From SHZI01 sp963698405 (GTDB lineage: Bacteria > Pseudomonadota > Gammaproteobacteria > Steroidobacterales > GCA-2729495), in NCBI GenBank assembly GCA_963698405.1, contig CAVOQT010000002.1, forward strand, positions 1-64,000: a stretch of DNA of 64,000 nt, given 5' to 3'. Below are positions 44,055 to 52,311 of the stretch, one piece after another (positions within the stretch are counted from its first letter, which is position 1; every line of letters starts with the position of its first letter). Under the pieces are notes generated by a model, which saw nothing but the letters and a program-made list of their open reading frames with translations, was not told the DNA's origin and did not search any database. Both the position numbers and the translations under genes were made by a program.

Positions 44055-44369
44055 TCAGAGATAACGGGTGATTTTCTTGAAGTTGTCGATCGTCACGCGC
44101 TGCTCGCGGCTGACCGGGCCGATCGCATCCTCAAGGCAGTGTTCGATGTGATCGTGAATGAGCGTCGACTTGGCCTCTTCGAGTGCGCGTATTACCGCGT
44201 GCATCTGCTGGGCGATCTCACCGCACTCGCGTCCGGCTTCGATCATGCCGGAGATGGTCTGCAGGTGACCGGTCGCACGCCGCAACCGGTTCTGCACATC
44301 CTTGTGGGTCTTGTGAGCAGCCAGATCATGGTTGTGTGCAGGCAGGGCAGCAGTCTTGGCAGCGGACAT
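44055..44369 (-). CDS. CsoR/RcnR-family metal-sensing repressor
   Basis: From ATG 44369 this 104-residue all-helical regulator has the family metal ligands at Cys49, His74 and Cys78, with spacing 25 and 4 as in CsoR (Cys-His-Cys). Extra histidines near the N-terminus (12, 14, 19, 22) recall the nickel sensor InrS. It would release DNA upon metal binding and so induce itself and the CDF exporter. A Cys-His-Cys sensor next to a His-rich CDF favours nickel or a related ion over copper, which CDFs do not usually carry. An upstream TTG at 44378 is less likely. Confidence 0.9.
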   Translation of the reverse strand: MSAAKTAALPAHNHDLAAHKTHKDVQNRLRRATGHLQTISGMIEAGRECGEIAQQMHAVIRALEEAKSTLIHDHIEHCLEDAIGPVSREQRVTIDNFKKITRYL

Positions 44370-44406
44370 GGGAATCAACCCGGTGACGAATTCAGGCGTC
44401 CATTCT

Positions 44407-44425
44407 TATCCCCTCCCGGGGGATA
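44407..44425 (-). promoter_or_regulatory. Probable operator of the CsoR-family repressor
   Basis: TATCCCC-TCCCG-GGGGATA is a 7-bp inverted repeat around a GC tract, 38 bases upstream of the repressor ATG. A G/C tract flanked by AT-rich inverted ends is the known operator style of the RcnR/CsoR family. It lies between the leftward repressor-exporter operon and a rightward MFS gene and could affect both. Confidence 0.75.
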
Positions 44426-44518
44426 GGTCAAGGAGTTCTACCCTGCGGAACGGTTTGGTCAGCCGGGCGACGGTTGCTACCATGCAAAATCCTGTCATCG
44501 ACTGGATATCCCACCCCC

Positions 44519-45835
44519 GTGCCATCTTTCACCCGCTATCAGTGGACGGTTCTGGCTGCCGCATGGCTGGGCTGGGGCTTCGATGTGTTCGATGGCCTGC
44601 TGTTCAACTATGTCGCGCCGAATGCGGTGCCCACCCTGCTCGGATTGGCGATCGGCTCGCCTGAAGCGAAGTCAGCGACACTATTCTGGACCGGCGCGCT
44701 GACCTCGTTGTTTCTGCTCGGCTGGGCCGCTGGTGGCGTGATATTCGGCCCGATCAGCGACCGCTTCGGCCGTCGCCGCACGCTGATGATCACCATGGTG
44801 CTCTACGCGATCGGCACCGCCGGCTGCGCGCTGGTCACCGACATGTGGCAACTGATCGCCTGCCGGCTCATCGCCAGCCTGGGCATCGGCGGTGAATGGG
44901 CAGCGGGTGCCGCGATGGTGGCCGAAGTTGTGGATGAGGAGCATCGCGTCGAGGCCGGCGCACTGCTCTATACGGCGGCGCCTTTCGGCCTGTTTCTCGC
45001 CACCGGCGTCAATGCACTGATCGCCGGGAACTTCATGAGCGCAGATCCGGAGACCAGCTGGCGCTTTGTTCTGTTGTTCGGCCTGCTGCCGGCTGCCGTG
45101 GCTTTTTTCGTGCGCCTGTTCGTCAAGGAACCTGAGCGCTGGGTACAAACGGCACAGGGCGCCAAACCTCCCGCGCCACGCATACGCGAGCTTTTTTCCC
45201 CGGAGTTCTGGCCGCGCACACGCAGTGCATTGCTGATGACCTTCGTCGCGCTGCTGACCTGGTGGAGCTGCAACGCTTTTATCCCGGTGGTAAGTGCGAC
45301 GCTCGGTCAGGCAGCTGCAGCAGCCAGCGGCCTCGACAAGGCAGCGACCAGCGCCCTGGTAGAAAGCTGGAAGACGATAGCCACCACCTCATTCAACCTC
45401 GGTGGGCTGATCGGCACCCTGCTCACCATCCCGCTGGCCAAGCGGCTGGGTCGGCGACCGATGTTCGCCATCTATTTTGGCGTTTCTGCGCTGGCACTGA
45501 TGGGCACCTTTGGCCTGGACCTGCCCGAAGAAACCCGCTTGTACGCCTACTTCTTCATCGGCCTCAGCGTATTCGGCGTATTCGGCAGTTTCACTTACTA
45601 CCTGCCAGAGCTGTACCCGACACGGCTGCGCGCCACGGGCGCCGGCTTCTGCTACAACATCGGCCGCGTCGTGGCAGCAGCCGGGCCGTATGTCGTAGGC
45701 AGCGTGGCGGCTGCGGGCGCCGGCTCACCGGCAGTGATTCTGAATGCACTGTTTGCAGTAGCCTTCGTGCCACTGGCCGGGCTGCTGTTTATCCCTCTGG
45801 TTGTCGAGACCCGCGGGCAGAAACTGCCTGACTGA
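44519..45835 (+). CDS. MFS transporter (sugar/aromatic acid carrier type)
   Basis: This MFS protein has about twelve membrane helices. Landmarks are GWGFDVFDGLLFNYV in helix 1, SDRFGRRRTLMI between helices 2 and 3, GIGGEWAAGAAMVAE in helix 4 and PTRLRATGAGFCYNIGR late. The layout resembles the aromatic acid:H+ and related metabolite symporters. I take GTG 44519 (VPSFTRYQWTVL) as the start, giving 438 residues; TTG 44474 is an alternative. The substrate is unknown. Confidence 0.87.
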   Translation: MPSFTRYQWTVLAAAWLGWGFDVFDGLLFNYVAPNAVPTLLGLAIGSPEAKSATLFWTGALTSLFLLGWAAGGVIFGPISDRFGRRRTLMITMVLYAIGTAGCALVTDMWQLIACRLIASLGIGGEWAAGAAMVAEVVDEEHRVEAGALLYTAAPFGLFLATGVNALIAGNFMSADPETSWRFVLLFGLLPAAVAFFVRLFVKEPERWVQTAQGAKPPAPRIRELFSPEFWPRTRSALLMTFVALLTWWSCNAFIPVVSATLGQAAAAASGLDKAATSALVESWKTIATTSFNLGGLIGTLLTIPLAKRLGRRPMFAIYFGVSALALMGTFGLDLPEETRLYAYFFIGLSVFGVFGSFTYYLPELYPTRLRATGAGFCYNIGRVVAAAGPYVVGSVAAAGAGSPAVILNALFAVAFVPLAGLLFIPLVVETRGQKLPD

Positions 45836-45848
45836 GTACCGGCCGCCG

Positions 45849-46586
45849 TCAGGACCAGCCGTAATACGGGTGACGGCGCACGAGTTCCGGATCACGGAAC
45901 AGAAAGATCAGCGCTGCACCGGCGATGTAACCGCCGACATGCGCCCAGAAGGCAACACCACCGCCCTGTGCGCCGATGGAACCGATGCCACCGATGAACT
46001 GCGCGACAAACCAGTAGCCGAGCATCCAGAACGCTGGCACCGAAAAGGTCGTGACGAAGATACCCAGGAACACCAGCATCTTTACCTGCACCTTCGGGTA
46101 GAGCAGCACGTAGGCACCCATCACGCCACCGATTGCGCCCGATGCGCCGACCATCGGAATACCCGAACGCGGATCGGAAAATATCTGCAGCGCAGCTGCG
46201 GCCAGGCCGCAGAGCAGGTAAAAAACCAGAAAACGCGCATGGCCCATCGAATCTTCGACATTGGTACCGAAAATCCAGAGAAACCAGAGGTTGCCGATGA
46301 TGTGCAGCCAGCCACCGTGCAAAAACATGTGTGAGAGCGGGCTGAGCCAGTTCGGCGTATCCGTCAGTACGCACAACATCCCCGGCCCTATCGCGAAACG
46401 CGTACCAGCAGCCAGGGTCTGCAGCAACTCACCGGGGACCAGCCCGAGCGTACAGACGGAGGCGCCCAGTTTCGGCTCGCCACCAAGCCCCTGTATAAAT
46501 ATCCAGGCCAGAATATTCAGGGCGATGAGGCCAATAGTCGTATAGGGAGTAAGGAAATGCGGGTTCTCGTCACTGATAGGGAACAC
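45849..46586 (-). CDS. Rhomboid-family intramembrane serine protease (second)
   Basis: The 245-residue protein starts with GTG and has six or seven helices. Landmarks are HMFLHGGWLHIIGNLWFLWIFG, the serine in VGASGAIGGVMG and the histidine in AHVGGYIAG. It is a paralogue of 17709-18392, with a similar start (FPISD) and similar loop, but the two are clearly diverged. It is divergent from the MerR gene. Confidence 0.92.
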   Translation of the reverse strand: MFPISDENPHFLTPYTTIGLIALNILAWIFIQGLGGEPKLGASVCTLGLVPGELLQTLAAGTRFAIGPGMLCVLTDTPNWLSPLSHMFLHGGWLHIIGNLWFLWIFGTNVEDSMGHARFLVFYLLCGLAAAALQIFSDPRSGIPMVGASGAIGGVMGAYVLLYPKVQVKMLVFLGIFVTTFSVPAFWMLGYWFVAQFIGGIGSIGAQGGGVAFWAHVGGYIAGAALIFLFRDPELVRRHPYYGWS

Positions 46587-46615
46587 AGGCCACTCCAGAC
46601 ACTATCGGCACAATA

Positions 46616-46669
46616 TTGACACTTTGGCTCACAGGCCTGATATATATTGGCACTGTATAGACGGTGCCA
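46616..46669 (+). promoter_or_regulatory. Promoter and likely operator of the MerR-family gene
   Basis: TTGACA at 46616-46621 is followed after 17 bases by GATATA (46639-46644), or slightly further on by TATATA, a good sigma-70 promoter. Just downstream, TGGCAC (46648-46653) and GTGCCA (46664-46669) form a 6-bp inverted repeat with a 10-base spacer, suited to a dimeric regulator such as the adjacent MerR-type protein. Autoregulation is inferred. Confidence 0.65.
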
Positions 46670-46681
46670 TAGGTTTCAAGC

Positions 46682-47563
46682 ATGTCAACGCAACGCAGCT
46701 ATGCCCTTTCCGAGCTTGTAGAGCGCACCGGCTTCGACCGGCGCACCATCGTTTATTACATCCAGTCAGGGCTGTTACCCAAGGTCGGACGCCGCGGTCC
46801 GCACACCCGTTACCCCGATGAATGCCTGTCCAGACTGCTTTTTATCAAAGGCGTCAGGGAGTTACAGGACAGCGGCCAGCTTCTGACGGCAACGCTGGCT
46901 GAAATCGGACGGGCGTTGTCGGCTCTGGATGCGCAAGGTATCAGGGAAATTCTGGATCGCGGACTACCCAGTTCCGAAATCGAGCGACTGTTTGCCGAAG
47001 CGCCGCCCCCGGCTGTAACCACACCAGAACCAGCAAGCCCTGCAGTCACCAGACCAGCGCCACCATCAACAGAAAGCACACCGGGCATCAGCGAAGCCGT
47101 GCACCCGCAACCTGGCGGAGACCGACGCAGCTATGGGCTTGCAGATGCCTCTATCCGGCAGCGCTTTAGTGCAGAAAGAGTATCGGCAACACCCGCGACA
47201 GCGCCGCATGAAGATACGCATCCACGGCTGCCCGTGCTGCGGCCGGCAGCAGACGATTTTCGCCTGGCGACCAGCGAAGCCGCGCCTACGACGCTGATGG
47301 AAAAACCTCCCGGCACTGCCGCAACTGGTCCGAACCAGGATGAGCATGCCGAGCTCGGGCACCTGCTGCGCGAACTGGAACTCCGCCCTACGCTCAATCC
47401 CAAACGCAACCCGCCGGGTGCCCCGGAACAATGGACCGAGATCCCGATCACCAGCCGGGTCTATCTCTCAGTGCGCGGCCTGCCAGAGGAAGACCACGCC
47501 ATCGCCGAAGCCATGGCGCGGTTGCTCAAGCGTGCACTGCGCAACCGGCCTGCTGCGACATGA
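46682..47563 (+). CDS. MerR-family transcriptional regulator with long C-terminal extension
   Basis: The 293-residue protein begins with a MerR DNA-binding domain (YALSELVERTGFDRRTIVYYIQSGLLP, about 7-33, with GPHTRYPDECLSRLLFI as the wing). After about residue 100 it has a Pro/Ala/Thr-rich disordered linker, then a C-terminal segment (WTEIPITSRVYLSVRGLPEEDHAIAEAMARLLKRAL) that is not a standard MerR effector domain. No metal-binding cysteines are seen. Its stop overlaps the start of the TPR gene (ATGA), so the two are coupled. Confidence 0.85.
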   Translation: MSTQRSYALSELVERTGFDRRTIVYYIQSGLLPKVGRRGPHTRYPDECLSRLLFIKGVRELQDSGQLLTATLAEIGRALSALDAQGIREILDRGLPSSEIERLFAEAPPPAVTTPEPASPAVTRPAPPSTESTPGISEAVHPQPGGDRRSYGLADASIRQRFSAERVSATPATAPHEDTHPRLPVLRPAADDFRLATSEAAPTTLMEKPPGTAATGPNQDEHAELGHLLRELELRPTLNPKRNPPGAPEQWTEIPITSRVYLSVRGLPEEDHAIAEAMARLLKRALRNRPAAT

Positions 47564-48321
47564 GAGCTGTTTCCACCACGCTGGCCGCATGCTGGCTGCT
47601 TGCACTGGGTGCACAAGCCATGCCGGTAGATGATCCGGCGCTGGCAGAACTCCGCGACAGCATCGAGCGCGGCTACAACCAGCGCGATATTCAGGCGATT
47701 GAGGCAAGCCGCCAGGCAATTCTGCGCATCGGGGAAAAGCCGGCAGACAACGCTGCACAGCGGGATCTCACCATCTACCTCGGCGCCTATGCGCGTCTGC
47801 GTCAGTCACTCCTCATTGCAGGAGAAAAGAATCAGGCACGCAGCTATCTGGAAGACTGCATCACCGCACTGGAGGCTTTTCTTGAACGTCGCAGCGATGA
47901 CGCGCAGGCAAGAGCGTTGCTTGGCTCCTGCTACGGTGCGAGCTCCCGATACTATTTCCTGGGCGCAGCATGGCGAGGACTGGAAGCGGGCCGGCAGATC
48001 AGTGCGGCGATTGAACAGTCGCCGGACGACGCGTGGGTGGTCTTCCAGGACGGTGTCAGTGATTACGAGAAACCGATGATGTTCGGCGGCAGCAAGAAGC
48101 GCGCACTGAACAAGCTACGACGCGCTGCAAGGCTTTTCGCCGAATCCCGTCCGGCCAGTTCCGTGCAACCGGTCTGGGGGGAGGCCGAAACCTGGCTGTA
48201 TATCGGCAGGGCCCATCTGGCCCTGGGTGAGAACGAAGCGGCACGGAAAGCGCTGCAGACGGGCCTGGTCATGGCGCCGGACAATCGCGATATTCGCGAA
48301 ACGCTGGAAACGCTGCCATAG
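47560..48321 (+). CDS. Exported TPR-type protein coupled to the MerR gene
   Basis: From ATG 47560, overlapping the upstream stop, the 253-residue protein has a signal peptide (ACWLLALGAQA) and a helical TPR-like body (NQARSYLEDCITALEAFLER, GENEAARKALQTGLVMAPDN). The segment GASSRYYFLGAAWRGLEAGRQI is distinctive. I do not recognise a named family. Coupling of an exported TPR protein to a regulator is unusual and suggests a dedicated envelope function. Confidence 0.75.
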   Translation: MRAVSTTLAACWLLALGAQAMPVDDPALAELRDSIERGYNQRDIQAIEASRQAILRIGEKPADNAAQRDLTIYLGAYARLRQSLLIAGEKNQARSYLEDCITALEAFLERRSDDAQARALLGSCYGASSRYYFLGAAWRGLEAGRQISAAIEQSPDDAWVVFQDGVSDYEKPMMFGGSKKRALNKLRRAARLFAESRPASSVQPVWGEAETWLYIGRAHLALGENEAARKALQTGLVMAPDNRDIRETLETLP

Positions 48322-48445
48322 CAACTGACATCGCGGCAAATCAGCCGCATGCATAGACATCCGCAATTCCCACAGCCGACGGGTGTCGGCACGCCTTGTA
48401 CAATCTCCAGTACATGTATTTCTGTGACTGGAATTGGTGAACACG

Positions 48446-49345
48446 ATGGACCACCTGGCTGCCAAGATGAAAGGCCCCCTGAAAATGTTCATGGACCGCT
48501 TCGGGGAATACGTCCGCGAGGACGACTATCAGCAGTTTTTTTCCAACCGGCGCCAGACCGGTCGGGATACCTACCTGAGTTCGGATTTTCGCCGGGCCGA
48601 CAAGCTTTCCTCGATCATTCTTGAGGAGTACGGCATTCGCAACAAGTTGCAGGGCAACGTGATTCTTGTGGTTCCGGATCACGAACATGACATACCGGTT
48701 TACATGTTCCAGCTCGGCGGCAACGGCAAGCAGACCATCGCGCTGCTCGATATCGCAGCGACGCATCCGGACATGGACTACAGCCCGCTGATTCCGGTTT
48801 ACGAGAAGTACCGGAAGGCCCTGAACATCGGCGAGGCGAAGATCGAGTGGGTGCTGACTACTGCCTCACCTTATCTGCTGCATTGTCAGTACGGCGAAGT
48901 TGATACGGAACTGTTCAATGAAGCTGCTGCAGCTTATCTGGATGTCTGGATCGAGCATTACTACAAGCCGGCCCGCAAACTTGAAGCGCAGACTGATATC
49001 GATATCGTCACCAACGCCATCTACAAGTACAAGCATGTACTGCATGCCAACGACCCGGCCTATGGAATCTTCGAAAAGTCATGGGGCAAACCGGTCGCCG
49101 ACGCGTTTCACTACGTCGAGAGCTGGGAGCATCCGGCGCTACCACTGTCACATGAAACAGACCCCTATGCGCAGGTCTGGGAAAACACCGAATTGAATGT
49201 GATGTGGACGCTGTCTGCACAGCAGAAGTTTGAGCAGGAACCGGCGCAGGCTCAGAAAGGCCTGCGTGAAACGCTGGAAAAGCGTGCTCGCGATGCGCAC
49301 TTCGGCATGATTACGCCGGAGATCTATGATCGATTACGCGGCTGA
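48446..49345 (+). CDS. Hypothetical soluble protein, possibly distant bilin reductase-like
   Basis: The roughly 300-residue protein has no signal peptide or membrane segment. ATG 48446 is taken; TTG 48434 and GTG 48437 are in-frame alternatives. Landmarks are PVYMFQLGGNGKQTIALLDIAATHPDMDYSPL, which loosely recalls ferredoxin-dependent bilin reductases (PcyA class), and LFNEAAAAYLDVWIEHYYKPAR. The resemblance is weak and from memory, so I do not assign a function. A strong palindromic terminator follows 12 bases after the stop. Confidence 0.7.
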   Translation: MDHLAAKMKGPLKMFMDRFGEYVREDDYQQFFSNRRQTGRDTYLSSDFRRADKLSSIILEEYGIRNKLQGNVILVVPDHEHDIPVYMFQLGGNGKQTIALLDIAATHPDMDYSPLIPVYEKYRKALNIGEAKIEWVLTTASPYLLHCQYGEVDTELFNEAAAAYLDVWIEHYYKPARKLEAQTDIDIVTNAIYKYKHVLHANDPAYGIFEKSWGKPVADAFHYVESWEHPALPLSHETDPYAQVWENTELNVMWTLSAQQKFEQEPAQAQKGLRETLEKRARDAHFGMITPEIYDRLRG

Positions 49346-49357
49346 GGCCAGTAAGCA

Positions 49358-49391
49358 TGAGGGGCTGGATCCGGATGGATCCAGCCCCTCA
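49358..49391. terminator. Bidirectional palindromic terminator, 15-bp perfect stem
   Basis: TGAGGGGCTGGATCC at 49358-49372 pairs perfectly with 49377-49391 around a GGAT loop. It lies between convergent transcripts (48446-49345 rightward, cytochrome c leftward) and likely blocks both. No T-tract follows on either strand, so the termination mechanism is inferred from stem strength and position. Confidence 0.75.
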
Positions 49392-49414
49392 CTTCAGACA
49401 GCAGACAGGGCTGT

Positions 49415-49729
49415 TCAGCCCCCCGGCGGCAGTGCGGCGTAGTACTCGCCCAGCGTAATGATTTCCGCGTCGCTTACCGTAGCGGCAATTGCCGACATCG
49501 ACGGGTCATTACGCAGACCCGCCTTGTAGTCACTCATTGCCTTCGAGATATAAGCAGCCTTCTGGCCAGCAAGATTCGGCCAGATCGGATTCATGCTGAT
49601 GCCGTTCGGGCCGTGGCAACCGGCACAGAGGTTCTTTGCCGTGTCTGCGGCATTCTTGTCCGCAGCTGATGCGCCCAGGCTGAAGCTGAGCGCAACCACT
49701 GCCGTCGCGATGATGATTGTCGATTTCAC
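49415..49729 (-). CDS. Small c-type cytochrome (class I) of the nor cluster
   Basis: The 104-residue protein starts with GTG 49729, preceded at seven bases by AAGGAG, which decides the start. It has a signal peptide (ends GASA) and one heme-binding CAGCH at about residue 36, with a later methionine (DPSMSAIAA) as likely axial ligand. It is a periplasmic electron carrier. As the last gene after norB it may donate electrons to NorCB. Confidence 0.9.
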   Translation of the reverse strand: MKSTIIIATAVVALSFSLGASAADKNAADTAKNLCAGCHGPNGISMNPIWPNLAGQKAAYISKAMSDYKAGLRNDPSMSAIAATVSDAEIITLGEYYAALPPGG

Positions 49730-49751
49730 GTCATTCTCCTTCAGGATTTCG

Positions 49752-51209
49752 TTAGGCAGCGTGTTCTGCAGCTTCTGTGTGGAATACCGCCGGGCGGGTC
49801 TCACGCTTGCCAATCGTCATGAGATCCCAGACCAACAGGAAGAAGCCGGCTGCAGTCATGTAGCCGAAGAGCTGCCGCCACCACATACCCTGCAGGTACC
49901 AGGCATTGTGCTGCGCCTTGAAGTAGCCAGCCCAGGTTGAGCCCTCAAGAGCGCGCTCGATGAATACCTGGTCATAGCCAGAGATCAGCAAGGCCATGAC
50001 CATGCCAAGCACACCACCGTTAAGCAGGCCCAGAGACCACTTCCACTTCCAGCCGTTATCAACCAGTCCAGCACCGAAGTTCACGTTACCGCGCCACTTC
50101 TGCACGGCAATGTAGAACACCGCGATGTTCATCGTCGCGTAAGCGCCAAAGAACGCGAAGTGTCCGTGCGACGCTGACCACTGGGTGCCGTGGGTATAGA
50201 CGTTGACCTGCGGCAGTGTGTGCATGAAGCCCCAGACGCCACCGCCAAAGAAGTTACCAAAGGCGTGGGCAATCAGCCAGGCAAGCGCCGGATGATTCGG
50301 GCTCTTGAAGCGGTGCACACCGGAGTCATAGACCGCATGCACGACCATCGCCACCAGCGGTACCGGTTCGAGCGCCGAGAAGAAGCCGCCGACGGTGAGC
50401 CAGTACTCGGGCGTACCGATCCAGAAATAGTGGTGGCCAAGGCCCAGAATACCCGAGCCGAGCATCATCGCGACTTCGATGTACAGCCAGGTGGTCACGA
50501 TCCGCCGGTTTGCGCCGAGAGTCTTGATCAGACCCCAGGCCATGATGCAACCAACGAGCACTTCCCAAGTCGCTTCTACCCAGAGGTGAATGACCCACCA
50601 CCACCAGAACTGGTCCATGGTCAGATTGGGGCTGTAGAACATGCCGGTGAGATACATGCCGGCAACTGCCACCAGATCAAGCACCAGCACACCGCCAATT
50701 CCGGTCCAGCGGCCCTTCATGAAGGTCGCAGCAACGTTGTAGAAGAAGATCAGCACGCAAACCACGATGCCGATGTCTGCCCAGCGCGGCGCTTCGATGT
50801 ACTCACGGCCCTCATTGATGAGCCAGAGACTCTCCATGCTGCCGGCGCCCGTCTGAATGACGAGAAACACGACGACTACAACGGCAACTGCACTGGTGAA
50901 CAACCAGAAACCGATATTGGCCAGCGTCAGACCGACGAGTTCGGTTTCCGATTCATCCTCGATCAGCCAGTAGATGCTGCCGATGAAGCCAAACAGCATC
51001 CACACGATCATGGCATTGATATGAACCGTGCGGTTGACGCTGAAATCGATCACGCCATAGAGGAAGTCCGGATTCAGGTACTGGAAACCGGCCAGCAGGC
51101 CGAACAGGATCTGCGCACCGAACAGGGCGATGGCGACTACAAAATACTTGACGGCCAGCCGCTGGCCCCCGTTGAGGGCAGCGCTGCCGGTAAGCTTGGC
51201 GGTACTCAT
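49752..51209 (-). CDS. norB: Nitric oxide reductase large subunit (cNOR)
   Basis: From ATG 51209 the 485-residue protein has about twelve membrane helices. Expected ligands are visible: WWWWVIHLWVEATWEVLVG (low-spin/non-heme His and Glu), GLGHHYFWIGTPEYWL (His pair) and SASHGHFAFFGAY (His pair to the hemes). NorB reduces 2 NO to N2O using electrons from NorC. Its start overlaps the norC stop by four bases. Confidence 0.96.
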   Translation of the reverse strand: MSTAKLTGSAALNGGQRLAVKYFVVAIALFGAQILFGLLAGFQYLNPDFLYGVIDFSVNRTVHINAMIVWMLFGFIGSIYWLIEDESETELVGLTLANIGFWLFTSAVAVVVVVFLVIQTGAGSMESLWLINEGREYIEAPRWADIGIVVCVLIFFYNVAATFMKGRWTGIGGVLVLDLVAVAGMYLTGMFYSPNLTMDQFWWWWVIHLWVEATWEVLVGCIMAWGLIKTLGANRRIVTTWLYIEVAMMLGSGILGLGHHYFWIGTPEYWLTVGGFFSALEPVPLVAMVVHAVYDSGVHRFKSPNHPALAWLIAHAFGNFFGGGVWGFMHTLPQVNVYTHGTQWSASHGHFAFFGAYATMNIAVFYIAVQKWRGNVNFGAGLVDNGWKWKWSLGLLNGGVLGMVMALLISGYDQVFIERALEGSTWAGYFKAQHNAWYLQGMWWRQLFGYMTAAGFFLLVWDLMTIGKRETRPAVFHTEAAEHAA

Positions 51210-51808
51210 CGATCGCCCTCCTGCGCAATGGGCGTAAAGTTCCGGGGGAATCCGGTGGTATCGATGGCGGAGGTCCATTTCAGGAATGCCACGACCGCCT
51301 TCGCTTCTTCTTCAGTGAGATGGAGGTTGGGCATGCGCCGCTTGCCGCCGTAACCGCGGGCATTGGTGGTTGGGTCCATCAGGAACTTGACCATCAGCAT
51401 CTCGCGGGCGCTTTCACCGGCCCAGGCCGGGTCCAGCCATGCCTTGGTCAGGTCGGGGGCATAGTAGGAGCCGTTACCCAGAATGGTGTGACAGCCGGTG
51501 CAATTTCTGGCCTGAAAGGTCATCTTGCCATGACTCACCATGGCCTTGGCGTCTTCAAGCGACAGCTGCTTGCCGAACAGCGGGGCATCCGCACCGATGA
51601 CCGGTTCCTGGAACTCGCGCTTCGTATTCATGCGGTAATAGATGCGCTTATTGATCACATCGTAGTTCGGCACACGCGAGTGACCAGCGGTGATCACCTT
51701 GACCGTATCGAAGGTCAGCACAATGAGGACTACAGCCATGAAAGCGGTCACCCAGACCGCCGTCTTGCGCCACACATCCTCGCTTGCCCACCAGGGCACA
51801 TTACTCAT
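51206..51808 (-). CDS. norC: Nitric oxide reductase cytochrome c subunit
   Basis: The 200-residue protein has one N-terminal membrane anchor (about residues 17-38) and a periplasmic heme c domain with NCTGCHTILGNGSYYAPDL at about 102. It feeds electrons into NorB. The gene order norC-norB and their overlap are typical. I see no FNR/DNR-type TTGAT-N4-ATCAA box upstream in the window. Confidence 0.96.
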   Translation of the reverse strand: MSNVPWWASEDVWRKTAVWVTAFMAVVLIVLTFDTVKVITAGHSRVPNYDVINKRIYYRMNTKREFQEPVIGADAPLFGKQLSLEDAKAMVSHGKMTFQARNCTGCHTILGNGSYYAPDLTKAWLDPAWAGESAREMLMVKFLMDPTTNARGYGGKRRMPNLHLTEEEAKAVVAFLKWTSAIDTTGFPRNFTPIAQEGDR

Positions 51809-51862
51809 GGTATTGCTCTCCTTCCGGCCACAGGGCCCTTAGATACAGAAGTCATTTACGTC

Positions 51863-52195
51863 TTATTCGTGGGTTGCCGTAGTCAGCCGCCAGATCATGC
51901 GTGGTGCAACGAAATAGGCGATCAGCATCAGCACCATCAGCACGTTCCAGACACCGCTGAAGTCCAGCGAAGTCGCCAGCACATAGACGGCGCCGATCAA
52001 CAAGGCAAAGCACCCGTAGGCAGCCAGTATCAGGATGGGGTTGCGGAACAGACGCCCAAACGCGAAACATGCGGCATACACAGCACCGAAAAGCACCACA
52101 AGAGCACCGGCAATGACGGCAAGGAGGAACGCGTCCAGTCCCTCTGGCCCCATTGGCACTATAACGTTCAGCCCTTCGGGTCCCAGTGCACCCAT
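51863..52195 (-). CDS. Small three-helix membrane protein upstream of norCB
   Basis: This 110-residue protein has three hydrophobic segments (about 20-40, 52-72 and 80-98) and no recognisable motif. It precedes norC by 54 bases on the same strand, so it is probably the first gene of the nor operon. It does not look like NorE or NorF to me; a role in NOR assembly is only a guess from position. Confidence 0.65.
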   Translation of the reverse strand: MGALGPEGLNVIVPMGPEGLDAFLLAVIAGALVVLFGAVYAACFAFGRLFRNPILILAAYGCFALLIGAVYVLATSLDFSGVWNVLMVLMLIAYFVAPRMIWRLTTATHE

Positions 52196-52311
52196 AAACA
52201 GTTCCCCTTTAACCGAGCCCGGTGCGGCAGGCGCCCCATTCTACGGAAACAGGGAAGCGAATCTAGTTTATAGAAGAACTATTTCCCATAAGGGTTATCC
52301 GCAATCAGAAG

